NCBI RefSeq assembly: GCF_004146235.1
Contig: NZ_SELO01000016.1
Span: 37,330 to 101,329 of the forward strand
Source of the DNA: Tropicimonas sp. IMCC6043
GTDB taxonomy: Bacteria; Pseudomonadota; Alphaproteobacteria; Rhodobacterales; Rhodobacteraceae
Direction: 5' to 3'
Length of the DNA stretch: 64,000 nt
Numbering within the stretch: position 1 is the first letter of the stretch; each line of letters begins with the position of its first letter. A program made the position numbers and the translations under genes. Shown in pieces: positions 40,587 through 48,096 of the stretch. The notes beneath the pieces are model-generated. The model made no database searches. It saw only the letters and a program-made list of their open reading frames with translations, and had not been told where the DNA came from.

Positions 40587-40888
40587 CGTTGCTCCCTCCT
40601 CGAAGGGCGATCACATAGGGGAAATGTCGCATTGGGGACTGGATCTGTCGCTGAGGTAGATCAAGCCTGGGCCGCTACACGAGCAGAGCCGACCTTGCCA
40701 CCCCGGTCCCGAACGAGGGCTTAGCGCCGTGAGCGACCGCGCTGGCGTGTCCGGTCCAAGAGCCAACGCTTCGTGCCACCGAAGGGGGAGTATGCCGACA
40801 TCGCGGTCATCTGATGAAAACGCTCGGATGACGGATCTCAGACCGGAACCGACTAACGCTCTTCGACAATCTGCTTTCGAATGTCGGG
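40587..40888. other. Intergenic region containing one copy of a 71-bp repeat
   Basis: The 302 bases hold no supported gene. They contain the dispersed repeat at 40730-40800; the rest shows no recognised element. Confidence 0.4.
40730..40800 (+). repeat. 71-bp dispersed repeat, copy A
   Basis: Matches copy B at 44951-45021 at 69 of 71 positions in the same orientation. Both copies are in non-coding DNA of the island cargo. Confidence 0.85.
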
Positions 40889-41902
40889 TCAGATATAGCG
40901 GGAAAACCGGGTTTGGCCGAACATCTTGCGATGCTCAGTCGGCGTCAGGCCAGTCTTGCGCTTGAACAGTCGCCGGAAGGACGGGGCGTCGAGATAACCT
41001 ACCTCCTCGCCAATTTCAGAAACTGGTGATGACGTGGTCTCGAGCAATTGCCGCGCTTCTTCGATCCGCACGGCCAGAACGTAGTCTTGAGGGGATTTGC
41101 CGGTTGCCTTCCGAAAGCGTCGCGCGAAGGTTGTCGATGGTAGACCTGAGCGCTTCGCCATCTCGCCAACCGGATTTTCGACGGCGTAGTGGTTGGCAAT
41201 CCAGGATTGCGTTTCCCTTATCAACGCGTCCTCATGTGGGGTGGATCGGATCATCGAGGAATAGGGGGCCTGCAATTCGCCGCGGTCTGCCATGAGCCAG
41301 ACCTTGGCGGCCCGGGCAGCCCTCTGAGCGCCGCCATATTGCGCAATCAGAAACAGGGCAAGTTCCTGCCAGCCCGTTGTGCCACCGGAGGTCACGACAC
41401 CGCAGGCTGCATCGGCGAAGCACAGGCCGCGATCGGTACGCAGCCTGACATTTGGATAGCACCGTCGAAAAAGGTCCTCCCACGCCCAGTGGGTTGTTGC
41501 TTCGACACCATCCAGTAAACCGACCTCAGCAAGGTAGACTGCGCCCGTACAGGCAGAGACCACGCGTGTTCTTCCGGGCGGGAGCCTGGCCAGCCAGGAG
41601 AGACCAGGGTGTTCCGCGGGATCGGGCCGGTCATGGTGAGAAAGGTTAAGGCCGGGAACGACCGCCACGTCGCAATCCTCCGCATCGTCAAACGCAATGT
41701 CGGGCGCAATACGCAGTCCGCTGCCGCAGCGAAATGGTTCAGTACTCGGACCAACGAGGCGGACGTCGAACACAGGATCAGCCGGATTTCCGGTGACCAG
41801 GGTTTCCCAGTCGCGGCCCGCCGCCATCAGCGTGTCGTACAGACCAAAGAGGCTCGAGGCACTGGCCTGGGGCGTAGCCACAAGGAGTATCGAAACCGTC
41901 AT
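40889..41902 (-). CDS. GlxA-type transcriptional regulator (DJ-1/PfpI plus AraC)
   Basis: The 337-residue protein has an N-terminal DJ-1/PfpI-like domain (residues about 1-190, with VVSACTGAVYLAEVGLLDG around the usual nucleophile-elbow Cys) and a C-terminal AraC double helix-turn-helix (SGLPSTTFARRFRKATGKSPQDYV, VGYLDAPSFRRLFKRKTGLTP). The ATG at 41902 is used; a TTG nine codons earlier is less likely. The effector and target are unknown. Confidence 0.92.
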   Translation of the reverse strand: MTVSILLVATPQASASSLFGLYDTLMAAGRDWETLVTGNPADPVFDVRLVGPSTEPFRCGSGLRIAPDIAFDDAEDCDVAVVPGLNLSHHDRPDPAEHPGLSWLARLPPGRTRVVSACTGAVYLAEVGLLDGVEATTHWAWEDLFRRCYPNVRLRTDRGLCFADAACGVVTSGGTTGWQELALFLIAQYGGAQRAARAAKVWLMADRGELQAPYSSMIRSTPHEDALIRETQSWIANHYAVENPVGEMAKRSGLPSTTFARRFRKATGKSPQDYVLAVRIEEARQLLETTSSPVSEIGEEVGYLDAPSFRRLFKRKTGLTPTEHRKMFGQTRFSRYI

Positions 41903-42559
41903 TGAAAGGCACTTCTCGGGTTTGGTCAATCTGCCACCATTTTAGCGATTCTGCCGCTCACGGCCAATGAGCAAGACCGCATAGCCTTCGAGAGATCGAA
42001 ATTTCAGGAGGTGACCATTATGCGGACGGGATCATTCTGGAGGTGGCATTCTCCGGGTATCAGCGCGCCCGTCGAGCCAGGCGAGACGCCACCTCCTTGC
42101 GAATCCGAAAAACCACCATCGCCGGAAAGAAACTGCGACATCACTCGCCGAGTATGGGAACGGTTCGTCTATCTTGGCCCCGGTGGTCCTGTGATGCGTG
42201 ACATCAGATCTTGATGAGGGCAACCAAATGTCAGCTTCCTTGCTCAGTCCGGTCATTGCTGGAAACCGACGAATGGCAGGACTGCGCAGGGAGCCGACCT
42301 GTAAGACAAGGGAGCGCCAGGTCTCGCCCAACGAGGCCACAAATGGCAGGTTTGCCGACTCTTGCCGCCATTAGCTGCAGTGCGACAAAACATGACGCGC
42401 TCACTCAACATTTCTTCCCAAAGTGAAGAAGCAGACTTCCGCGGCCGAACGTGTGAGCGACCGAGTCGCGGACCAAGCAGCCGCTCTCTTGTTCGGCTGT
42501 CCGATTGATGCCTAAGCCACCCACGGATACACTCGCGTTGTAGTACTTGGGATAGTCAC
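41903..42559. other. 657-bp intergenic region with one candidate small gene
   Basis: Between the GlxA-like regulator and the ICMT-like gene. Apart from the candidate at 42020-42214 no gene, repeat or hairpin is supported. The sequence after 42215 looks non-coding. Confidence 0.4.
42020..42214 (+). CDS. Possible 64-residue protein with a consensus Shine-Dalgarno
   Basis: The ATG at 42020 is preceded by AGGAGGTGA ending five bases upstream, nearly the full anti-SD complement. The product is Pro-rich and hydrophilic (SPGISAPVEPGETPPPCESE, then RRVWERFVYLGPGG) with no domain. It is divergent from the GlxA-like regulator. The ribosome-binding site is the only strong support; it may be a decayed remnant of the regulator's former target. 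Confidence 0.35.
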   Translation: MRTGSFWRWHSPGISAPVEPGETPPPCESEKPPSPERNCDITRRVWERFVYLGPGGPVMRDIRS

Positions 42560-43267
42560 GTGGCCCAAAAGAGCCCTGCCAGAAAAGCAGCCGCAAGCCA
42601 GTGGATCAGATTGGTTCTGGTGTACCTTCTGATCCCTTTCCTTCTGTTGGTGTGTGGCGGCGACCCGAGCTGGTCGCAAGCTTGGCTCTACGCCGTTTTG
42701 ATCCTCGGCTTTGGACTTGGCGGTCGCATTTTGGCAGAGGTACGACATCCCGGACTGACTGCTAATCGACAGAGCCACGAAAATCTCAAGGATGCCAAAA
42801 CGTGGGACAAGATCCTCGCTCCGCTCATGGCGGTTAGTATCAGCTATCCGTTGGTCATCGTCGCCGGGTTGGACCACCGCTATGGATGGTCTCCAGACTT
42901 TCCGCCTTGGCTGAGTATCATTGGCTTAATCCTAATCGCGCTTGGATATGCTTTCGCTGCCTGGGCGGTGGCAGAGAACCGCTTTTTCTACAGCGTGGTT
43001 GTTGTTCGGTCGGATCGAGGACATGCGGTGTGTGACAGTGGTCCGTACCAGTTTGTCCGACATCCGGGCTATTCCGGAAATATCATTGCGCCGTTCGGCC
43101 TTGTGCTTGGCCTGGGTTCGCTGTGGACATTGCTGCCAATGGCGGCTGCCTTTGGAATCACAGTCTTGAGAACGGCGCTGGAAGACCAAACTTTGCAGGA
43201 CGAGTTACCTGGCTATCGAGACTATGCCCGTCGCGTCCGTTATCGCCTCATTCCAGGTGCTTATTGA
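42560..43267 (+). CDS. Isoprenylcysteine carboxyl methyltransferase-like membrane protein
   Basis: The 235-residue protein begins at GTG and has about five membrane helices. The C-terminal SAM-binding signature of the PEMT/ICMT group is clear: GPYQFVRHPGYSGN followed by LEDQTLQDELPGYRDYARRVRYRLIP. The substrate is unknown. The GTG start lacks a strong ribosome-binding site, so the start is less certain than the identity. Confidence 0.85.
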   Translation: MAQKSPARKAAASQWIRLVLVYLLIPFLLLVCGGDPSWSQAWLYAVLILGFGLGGRILAEVRHPGLTANRQSHENLKDAKTWDKILAPLMAVSISYPLVIVAGLDHRYGWSPDFPPWLSIIGLILIALGYAFAAWAVAENRFFYSVVVVRSDRGHAVCDSGPYQFVRHPGYSGNIIAPFGLVLGLGSLWTLLPMAAAFGITVLRTALEDQTLQDELPGYRDYARRVRYRLIPGAY

Positions 43268-43477
43268 ATGTGATGTCAGACGCGATTTGATTTTGGCGGC
43301 CGTTCGCCGTGGCTCCACTGAGCGACCGCTCCGCGGACAAACCTGACTTTCGAAGAAATGATTGATAAGAATTACTGAGCCTTCAACGTAGTGGAGTGGC
43401 CGATGGACCACTTTGTACGAACACAGGTTGTTCCCGAAGCACGGCGAGGCAAACACGGGCACCGCGTAAGACCCGCC

Positions 43478-44089
43478 TTACGTCCGGAAAGTCGCGTTGA
43501 ACGCTACTGTCACGCGCTCTTCTCTGCTATCATTTGGATATACCCAGTGCACCAGGTAGGCGGGGAAAAGTATTATTTCCCCAGCCGCCGGCCTCAGCTT
43601 CTTCTTGGGACGGAAAGCTCCGGCGTCGAGAATGCGCCAGTGCGGCAGGTCCGAACGGGGATCGAGAAACTCGATCATCCCCGACGATCCCGTTTCGACT
43701 TCCGGTTGGGAGACGTAATAGACTCCAGACCAGTGGGCCCCCGGATGAGTGTGCGGCGCATTGAACCCGCCGGGGGGATTCACGTTCATCCACCCGAAAA
43801 GTTTGAGGCGTAAAGCCTCGGGATCGGCTTTCGCCGAAATCTGCCGGGTCGCGGCAAGGACCGCCTCCCGCGCAGCCTCACGTAGCTGCGAGACGCAGGG
43901 TGCCGCGACATCGAAGAGATTGCCCTCCGAATGCCAGCCGCCGCGGTTCGATTTCGACGCGCCACCGCCCTCGGCACGTAGCCGCGCGCCTTCCTGAAGC
44001 AGCGCGGCGTCGAGAGTCACATGATCCGGCAGGCAAAATCTAATCAGCGGCGTCGAGAAAAGCTTCTCGTACCTGGTCTTTTCGATCAT
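43478..44089 (-). CDS. Putative 2OG-Fe(II) oxygenase (TIGR02466 family)
   Basis: The 203-residue protein has a facial-triad-like set: HTHPGAHWSGVYYV in the NAPHTHPG segment and LFPAYLVHWVYPNDS near the C-terminus, with an Arg in REERVTVAFN for 2-oxoglutarate. The opening TRYEKLFSTPLIRF and GWMNVNPPGG fit TIGR02466. AAGAGGTCGCA precedes the chosen ATG. The substrate is unknown. Confidence 0.85.
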   Translation of the reverse strand: MIEKTRYEKLFSTPLIRFCLPDHVTLDAALLQEGARLRAEGGGASKSNRGGWHSEGNLFDVAAPCVSQLREAAREAVLAATRQISAKADPEALRLKLFGWMNVNPPGGFNAPHTHPGAHWSGVYYVSQPEVETGSSGMIEFLDPRSDLPHWRILDAGAFRPKKKLRPAAGEIILFPAYLVHWVYPNDSREERVTVAFNATFRT

Positions 44090-44185
44090 TGCGACCTCTT
44101 GCCGAAGCGTAGTGCGGCATGACACCGACCGCCGACTGTTGATAGTTCTGCCATCCGCAAGGTGCGGGCCGAGAGTTCGCGAGTG

Positions 44186-44653
44186 TTAGTCGTCGTCCTC
44201 GTCGTCACTCTCATCGCTTCCTCTGTCGTCGTCGCCCTCGTCGTCGTCACGGTCATCGTTTTCGTCGTCGCTGCGGTCATCGTTTTCGTCGTCGTCACGG
44301 TCATCGTTTTCGTCGTCGCTGCGGTCATCGTTTTCGTCGTCGCTGCGGTCATCGTTTTCGTCGTCGTCACGGTCATCGTTTTCGTCGTCGCGGCGATCAT
44401 CTTTCTCGTCGTCGCTCTCGTCGTCGCGCGACTGTCGCAACTCCTTCCGGGTAACTTTTCCGTCGCCGTCGGAGTCGCTGCGCGACAGCACCGTTGTGGC
44501 ACCGCCGCTCCCGAAAGCCTCCTCAAGTTCCCCCCGTTCCAGAACCCCGTTCCGATTAGTGTCGATCGATCGGAATGTGCGCTCCTGAGCAAGCGCGGGG
44601 AGCGCCATGACGGCAAGTACGGATGTCGATAAAAGCAGTTTCGAAATGGTCAA
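44186..44653 (-). CDS. Exported EF-hand protein with acidic octapeptide repeats, TTG start
   Basis: The 155-residue product starts at TTG with AGGAGG nine bases upstream, giving a signal peptide (about residues 1-22, cut after ALA). Two EF-hand loops follow: DTNRNGVLERGE and DSDGDGKVTRKE, both with the ligand pattern for calcium. The C-terminal half is six octapeptide repeats of the form (S/D/R)DDENDDR plus a degenerate end. It probably binds Ca(II) outside the cytoplasm. The plus-strand Val-rich frame is its antisense shadow. Confidence 0.8.
   Translation of the reverse strand: MTISKLLLSTSVLAVMALPALAQERTFRSIDTNRNGVLERGELEEAFGSGGATTVLSRSDSDGDGKVTRKELRQSRDDESDDEKDDRRDDENDDRDDDENDDRSDDENDDRSDDENDDRDDDENDDRSDDENDDRDDDEGDDDRGSDESDDEDDD
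44249..44392 (-). repeat. 24-bp tandem repeat encoding DDENDDR units
   Basis: Six units of 24 bp lie in the EF-hand protein gene, in frame. They differ mainly at the first residue of each unit (Ser, Asp or Arg). Confidence 0.85.
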
Positions 44654-45137
44654 GGTCTTGTCCTCCTCACAGTGTCCAAAGCCTAGCCGCTGACAGATCC
44701 CATTTTGTAGCGACAATGCTCGTGCGTTTCATTCTGTTCCAGAACAGGACGTTACTGTCGGACCTTAATTAAGACAATCAGCGTGAGCCCAGCAGAAGCG
44801 CGGAATCGGCGGACAGTCGCCTGTTAGATGCCTTGGAATATGGCACCCGCCTCCCTGGCAAGAATGGTGCCGCCACACTGCGTGTCCGGTCTGTCCGCGA
44901 ACCCGGCACAGCTCGAAATCTCGCAAACGTCCGCGGTGCGCAGTGCGCATTGAGCGACCGCGCTGGCGTGTCCGGTCCAAGAGCCAACGCTTCGTGCCAC
45001 CGAAGGGTGAGTTTGCCGACAATGCCGACCTTCGCTGCGGGCGCGGAGTGTTGTAGTGGCGGCGTCAGCTCTCGGTCTCGACTTTCGCGCCGGTGAGGCT
45101 GTAGAAGATCTCGCCGTTGAGTGGTTCGTCGCAGACT
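44654..45137. other. Intergenic region containing the second 71-bp repeat copy
   Basis: No gene is supported in 484 bases. The repeat at 44951-45021 is the only recognisable element. A 75-codon minus frame (45065-45292) runs into the XRE gene in another frame and has no ribosome-binding site. Confidence 0.4.
44951..45021 (+). repeat. 71-bp dispersed repeat, copy B
   Basis: Same orientation as copy A at 40730-40800; two mismatches near its right end. Confidence 0.85.
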
Positions 45138-45401
45138 TCAGTTGGTGCTCTGGTCGTCTGGACAATAACCTGGACCAACAATGTCTGCAAAGCAGCACTC
45201 CAGCTTTCGACACAGTCTCGGCAACTCTTCAGCATATAATCGCTGACGCCCGAGTTCGATCTGATTGATCCGGCACGAGCCTTTGTGCCCAAGAAAGGCG
45301 GCTACTTCACACTGCGTGAGGCCAAGCTCCTTACGGCGCGTCCTCAATCTTGCGCCGATTTCAAGTCTTGCCTTGAACACGTCACGGTCATTCATACACA
45401 T
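45138..45401 (-). CDS. XRE-family helix-turn-helix regulator
   Basis: The 87-residue protein has a Cro/CI-type HTH at about residues 12-65 (IGARLRTRRKELGLTQCEVAAFLGHKG, then INQIELGRQRLYAEELPRLCRKL). Two ATGs (45401 and 45395) are possible; neither has a clear ribosome-binding site. Palindromes sit exactly at and upstream of the start, which suggests autoregulation. A pairing with a nearby toxin was looked for and not found. Confidence 0.75.
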   Translation of the reverse strand: MCMNDRDVFKARLEIGARLRTRRKELGLTQCEVAAFLGHKGSCRINQIELGRQRLYAEELPRLCRKLECCFADIVGPGYCPDDQSTN

Positions 45402-45427
45402 ATGAATGTGTTTACATGACGTCATGT
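45396..45427. promoter_or_regulatory. Paired palindromes at the XRE gene start, candidate operators
   Basis: ACACAT and ATGTGT form an inverted repeat around ATGA at 45396-45411, overlapping the start codon. A perfect 14-bp palindrome ACATGACGTCATGT follows at 45414-45427. Their position suits autorepression by the XRE protein; this is inference. Confidence 0.5.
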
Positions 45428-45588
45428 CAAGACTTAGTGAAAGGCCGCGAGCAGCCTGCTGCCGCACTTGAGGGCGCTCTAAAAGAGAAATGGGAGCTGC
45501 GGGCACCAACCACTCGCGGTGTGGCGCACGCAGATTGTGATCAAGCCCAAGACATCACGGACAGCACGATGGTCGGCAGCTTCTTGTG

Positions 45589-46179
45589 CTAGTTTCGGTC
45601 GGCTGGATATGCTTGGTGCGGCGCAATCGAATAGCTCCACTCCAGACCAGCATTCTTCCATCCATTCACTGTACGATGACCGGCCTCCGGACCGGTATTT
45701 GCTTTATCGCCTTCAAACCCATCTAGGATCGAGTAGACGTTGGTGTAGCCCAAGTCGTAGAGGACATTCGCCGCTTTTGCGCTCCGCGACCCGGAGCGAC
45801 AAATGACGACGATTGGGGTGTCGTCGTCTATCCCGCGTGCATCGGCATAGTCCATGAAATCCATTTCAAACGCGGGGTTCATCTCCAGGTGGTAGCCCTT
45901 GTCCTCAGGGTAATAGCTAATCGTCTGCGGCATCACCATGAAAGGGATGTGAACATCAACTCGGGTGGGGAGACCGACAAATGCAATCTCCGCGCGGCTG
46001 CGTACGTCGAGCAGAACGACGTCTTCATCGCGAAGCATGTCAACCGCATCGGCCGATGTCAGGTAGAGCCCTGCCTTGGTCTGCTTCTTTGCGGGAATGC
46101 TTGTAGCGTCCTCGGCGAACGACGGTATCGCAAACATGGACACAAGAAGACAGCCGATTATGGTCGATCTCAGTGACAT
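45589..46179 (-). CDS. Exported rhodanese-like protein
   Basis: The 196-residue product has a signal peptide (about residues 1-22, cut after SFA) and a single rhodanese domain with VVLLDVRSRAEIAFVG and the active-site loop CRSGSRSAKAA, including the catalytic Cys. YTNVYSILDGFEGD follows in the usual place. A periplasmic sulfur-carrier or redox role is plausible. The YxxD loop and the tail WKNAGLEWSYSI are typical of PQQ-linked or stand-alone exported rhodaneses. Confidence 0.88.
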   Translation of the reverse strand: MSLRSTIIGCLLVSMFAIPSFAEDATSIPAKKQTKAGLYLTSADAVDMLRDEDVVLLDVRSRAEIAFVGLPTRVDVHIPFMVMPQTISYYPEDKGYHLEMNPAFEMDFMDYADARGIDDDTPIVVICRSGSRSAKAANVLYDLGYTNVYSILDGFEGDKANTGPEAGHRTVNGWKNAGLEWSYSIAPHQAYPADRN

Positions 46180-46514
46180 TCTGTGAACTCCGGAAATCTG
46201 TTCTTGGGAATGAACGCAATCACTGGTTACGCCACGTCAAGATAGCACGGGTTTGCGCTATCATGCAGCCCAGAAAACCGCGATCAGAGGATTTTCGTAG
46301 CGCCGGTTTGCAGTTCGCTTCACGGCCCCCAAAAGTTCAACGGCAGCAAAGGGCTCTTCGATGCTTTTTGTAGCGTTGGTCTCGAACGGCAGCTATTAGG
46401 TCCAGCGTGTGAACAGATGGCACGCTGCGCCTGCGAGACCGCTAGAGTTGATGTCCGTCAGCATTGCGCAGAAAGCCAACTGCCGTTCCAGCGTGGAGTT
46501 TGTAGGTCCTAACC
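46180..46514. other. Boundary between cargo and satellite-like module
   Basis: 335 bases with no supported gene. The 3' end of the satellite-like operon lies at its right edge. No extra copy of the att sequence was seen here. Confidence 0.4.
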
Positions 46515-46919
46515 CTAGGAAGCGCCTCCCCAGCCACATGATACCAGCGCATCGCCGGCGCCAATCCTCCTCCCCTCCCGCGCCACCCGGTCGAGCAACT
46601 CCGTCCAGTACGCATCGCCCAGCGTTCCCTCGACCACGTAGCGGCGCGCCAACTCGTCGTCCGTCGATGCCTGTGCCGCCTCGATGTCATTGGCGAACAT
46701 GTCTTCGCCAGCCTTGAGGGCGCAGACCCGGCGGAGGAACGCGCCTTCAGTCTCGCCGTGTTCCCGGCTGATGGTGCCAAGATCCGTTCCGGCAACCACA
46801 ACTGCCGATGCTTCCTCCCTGCCGTCATCGGTTGGAACGCGCGCGACCACCTGAATGGGAAGGTCGCGCGGGTCGGGACGGCCCGCCTCAAGGCGCCCGA
46901 TTCGGTTCTTCAGTGTCAT
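46515..46919 (-). CDS. Satellite-module small protein, MTLKNRIGRLE type
   Basis: The 134-residue protein begins MTLKNRIGRLEAG and continues with a beta-rich acidic middle and an Ala-Arg-rich helix (LARRYVVEGTLGDAYWTELL). I recognise no domain. Its N-terminal dozen residues match the N-termini of the two genes just upstream, suggesting a shared short coiled coil. It is the last gene of the four-gene module that starts with the DUF5681 gene, 10 bp after its neighbour. Confidence 0.7.
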   Translation of the reverse strand: MTLKNRIGRLEAGRPDPRDLPIQVVARVPTDDGREEASAVVVAGTDLGTISREHGETEGAFLRRVCALKAGEDMFANDIEAAQASTDDELARRYVVEGTLGDAYWTELLDRVAREGRRIGAGDALVSCGWGGAS

Positions 46920-46929
46920 CGCTGCGTCC

Positions 46930-47094
46930 TCACAGTTGCTTCGTATCGGGCTCAAGGATGACCACCTTGCGCGCCTCTGGAATCGGCTTATTCACGATCA
47001 GTTCGCCGTCTTCACCAACACGATCCGCGATCACGACGACAAGGTTGGTGCCACGCTGCTCTTCCAGCCTGTCGATCCTGCTTCGAATGCTCAT
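46930..47094 (-). CDS. 54-residue satellite-module protein, MSIRSRIDRLE type
   Basis: The frame reads MSIRSRIDRLEEQRGTNLVV and ends ILEPDTKQL. The start overlaps the stop of the upstream gene by ATGA and the next gene starts 10 bp after its stop, so it is almost certainly translated. The N-terminus is shared with both neighbours. Function unknown. Confidence 0.7.
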   Translation of the reverse strand: MSIRSRIDRLEEQRGTNLVVVIADRVGEDGELIVNKPIPEARKVVILEPDTKQL

Positions 47095-47384
47095 TGTGCT
47101 GCCTCGTTCGCCAGTTTCTCGTCGGCCATCGCATAGGCCGCGGCGCGCTCTTCGTCGGTCATGACCTCAATATGCTTCCCGCCTGCGATGGCGGCGTAGA
47201 CTCTGCGGTAAAAGTCATTGGCGGGTTCCCCGTCGCTCCGGTTCATGCTGCCGAAAGGGGGGACCACGAGGAGGGCGGCGGATGCGTGAGGGTTGCCGGC
47301 GCCGATAAGGAAGATCACGTCCGGTGCGTTGTCTGTGTTCGGGGTTGCCTGTTCGAGTTTCGCGACTCGGTGTTCCAGTGTCAT
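47091..47384 (-). CDS. 97-residue satellite-module protein, MTLEHRVAKLE type
   Basis: The protein starts MTLEHRVAKLEQATPN and ends in a helical EERAAAYAMADEKLANE tail. Four-base overlaps join it to the DUF5681 gene upstream (ATGA at 47381-47384) and the 54-residue gene downstream (47091-47094). No domain is recognised. Confidence 0.72.
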   Translation of the reverse strand: MTLEHRVAKLEQATPNTDNAPDVIFLIGAGNPHASAALLVVPPFGSMNRSDGEPANDFYRRVYAAIAGGKHIEVMTDEERAAAYAMADEKLANEAAQ

Positions 47385-47812
47385 TTGCTGCTCTCCAGCG
47401 CCGTGATGCGAGCCTCAAGCTCGGTTGTTTCCAGTGTCTTCCGGTAGCCCTCCACCAGCGCCATGACGGAGGCGCCTTCGAGCGGGGTGATCTCCCCCTC
47501 GGAAACGGCACGCAGGACCGCCTGGGCGGCGGCTGCGGCGTCCTGAGCAGTCTCCATGGGGGGAAGGTCGAAGGAGACCGGGGAATCCTTCCTGACCGGC
47601 GCTATGCGCTCCAGGCAGAGGCGCAGGGCCGTGGCGTCGCCTTCAAGGGCCTTGTCGATGGCCTTCTGGGTCAGGGCTTCGGCCTCATTGCCGAGGAGCG
47701 CTTCCACCGCCTTCGTGACCTTGTGGCGGGCGCCCTTCGGACGGCCGGGGTTGCCCAGCGCGAACTTGCCGGTCTCATCGGTGTACGTTGTTCCTGCGTT
47801 TTTTCGTGTCAT
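47381..47812 (-). CDS. DUF5681 domain-containing protein
   Basis: The 143-residue protein carries FALGNPGRPKGARHK near its N-terminus, the DUF5681 hallmark often found beside phage terminase or in phage-like islands, followed by helical segments rich in Ala, Glu and Leu. It may be a small-terminase-like or DNA-binding protein, but that is inference. It heads the four-gene tail of the module and is followed by ATGA overlaps. Confidence 0.82.
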   Translation of the reverse strand: MTRKNAGTTYTDETGKFALGNPGRPKGARHKVTKAVEALLGNEAEALTQKAIDKALEGDATALRLCLERIAPVRKDSPVSFDLPPMETAQDAAAAAQAVLRAVSEGEITPLEGASVMALVEGYRKTLETTELEARITALESSK

Positions 47813-47991
47813 AGACTCTGACCTATTGTCCCTCCCCGATCCGAATGCTGCCATAGCCGACGAGGGAGGGAACCATCCGCGGCAGAACCCTTCCGTGCAT
47901 GGCTTGGAGGCGTGTGGGTTGGTCATGGGCACCTCCGCCGACGCAGCCGCCTTGAGGGCGCGCCCCGCCTTTCAGGGCGGGCGCACAGCCC

Positions 47992-48096
47992 TTAGGGGTA
48001 TGGGGATATATGGCGCCAGGGGGATGAAGGGGGGGATGAAGGCACTTTGCAACCCACTTTGCTAGGGGGGATGAAGGGGGTCTGCATGGTGTTCAT
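47992..48096 (-). CDS. 34-residue Pro/Ser-rich microprotein or conserved leader
   Basis: The frame starts on the ATGA overlap with the RepA-like gene stop and encodes a Pro- and Ser-rich peptide with SKVGCKVPSSPPSSPW. Coding status is uncertain, because the same DNA holds three 12-bp repeats and could be a replication or regulatory site. The stop/start overlap is the main coding evidence. Confidence 0.4.
   Translation of the reverse strand: MNTMQTPFIPPSKVGCKVPSSPPSSPWRHISPYP
48019..48077. repeat. Three 12-bp iteron-like repeats beside the RepA-like gene
   Basis: GGGGGATGAAGG occurs at 48019-48030, 48031-48042 and 48066-48077 on the plus strand. The cluster lies within 80 bp of the end of the RepA-like ATPase gene. 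Confidence 0.55.

Noticed and set aside
44222..44392. Possible CRISPR array
   Set aside because: The 24-bp units are tandem without spacers and encode an in-frame peptide repeat.
44162..44632. Val-rich plus-strand frame resembling a membrane protein
   Set aside because: It is the antisense of the Asp-rich repeats; GAC/GAT codons read as GTC/ATC on the other strand.
45065..45292. 75-codon minus frame overlapping the XRE gene
   Set aside because: No ribosome-binding site or resemblance; most of it lies in the XRE gene in another frame.
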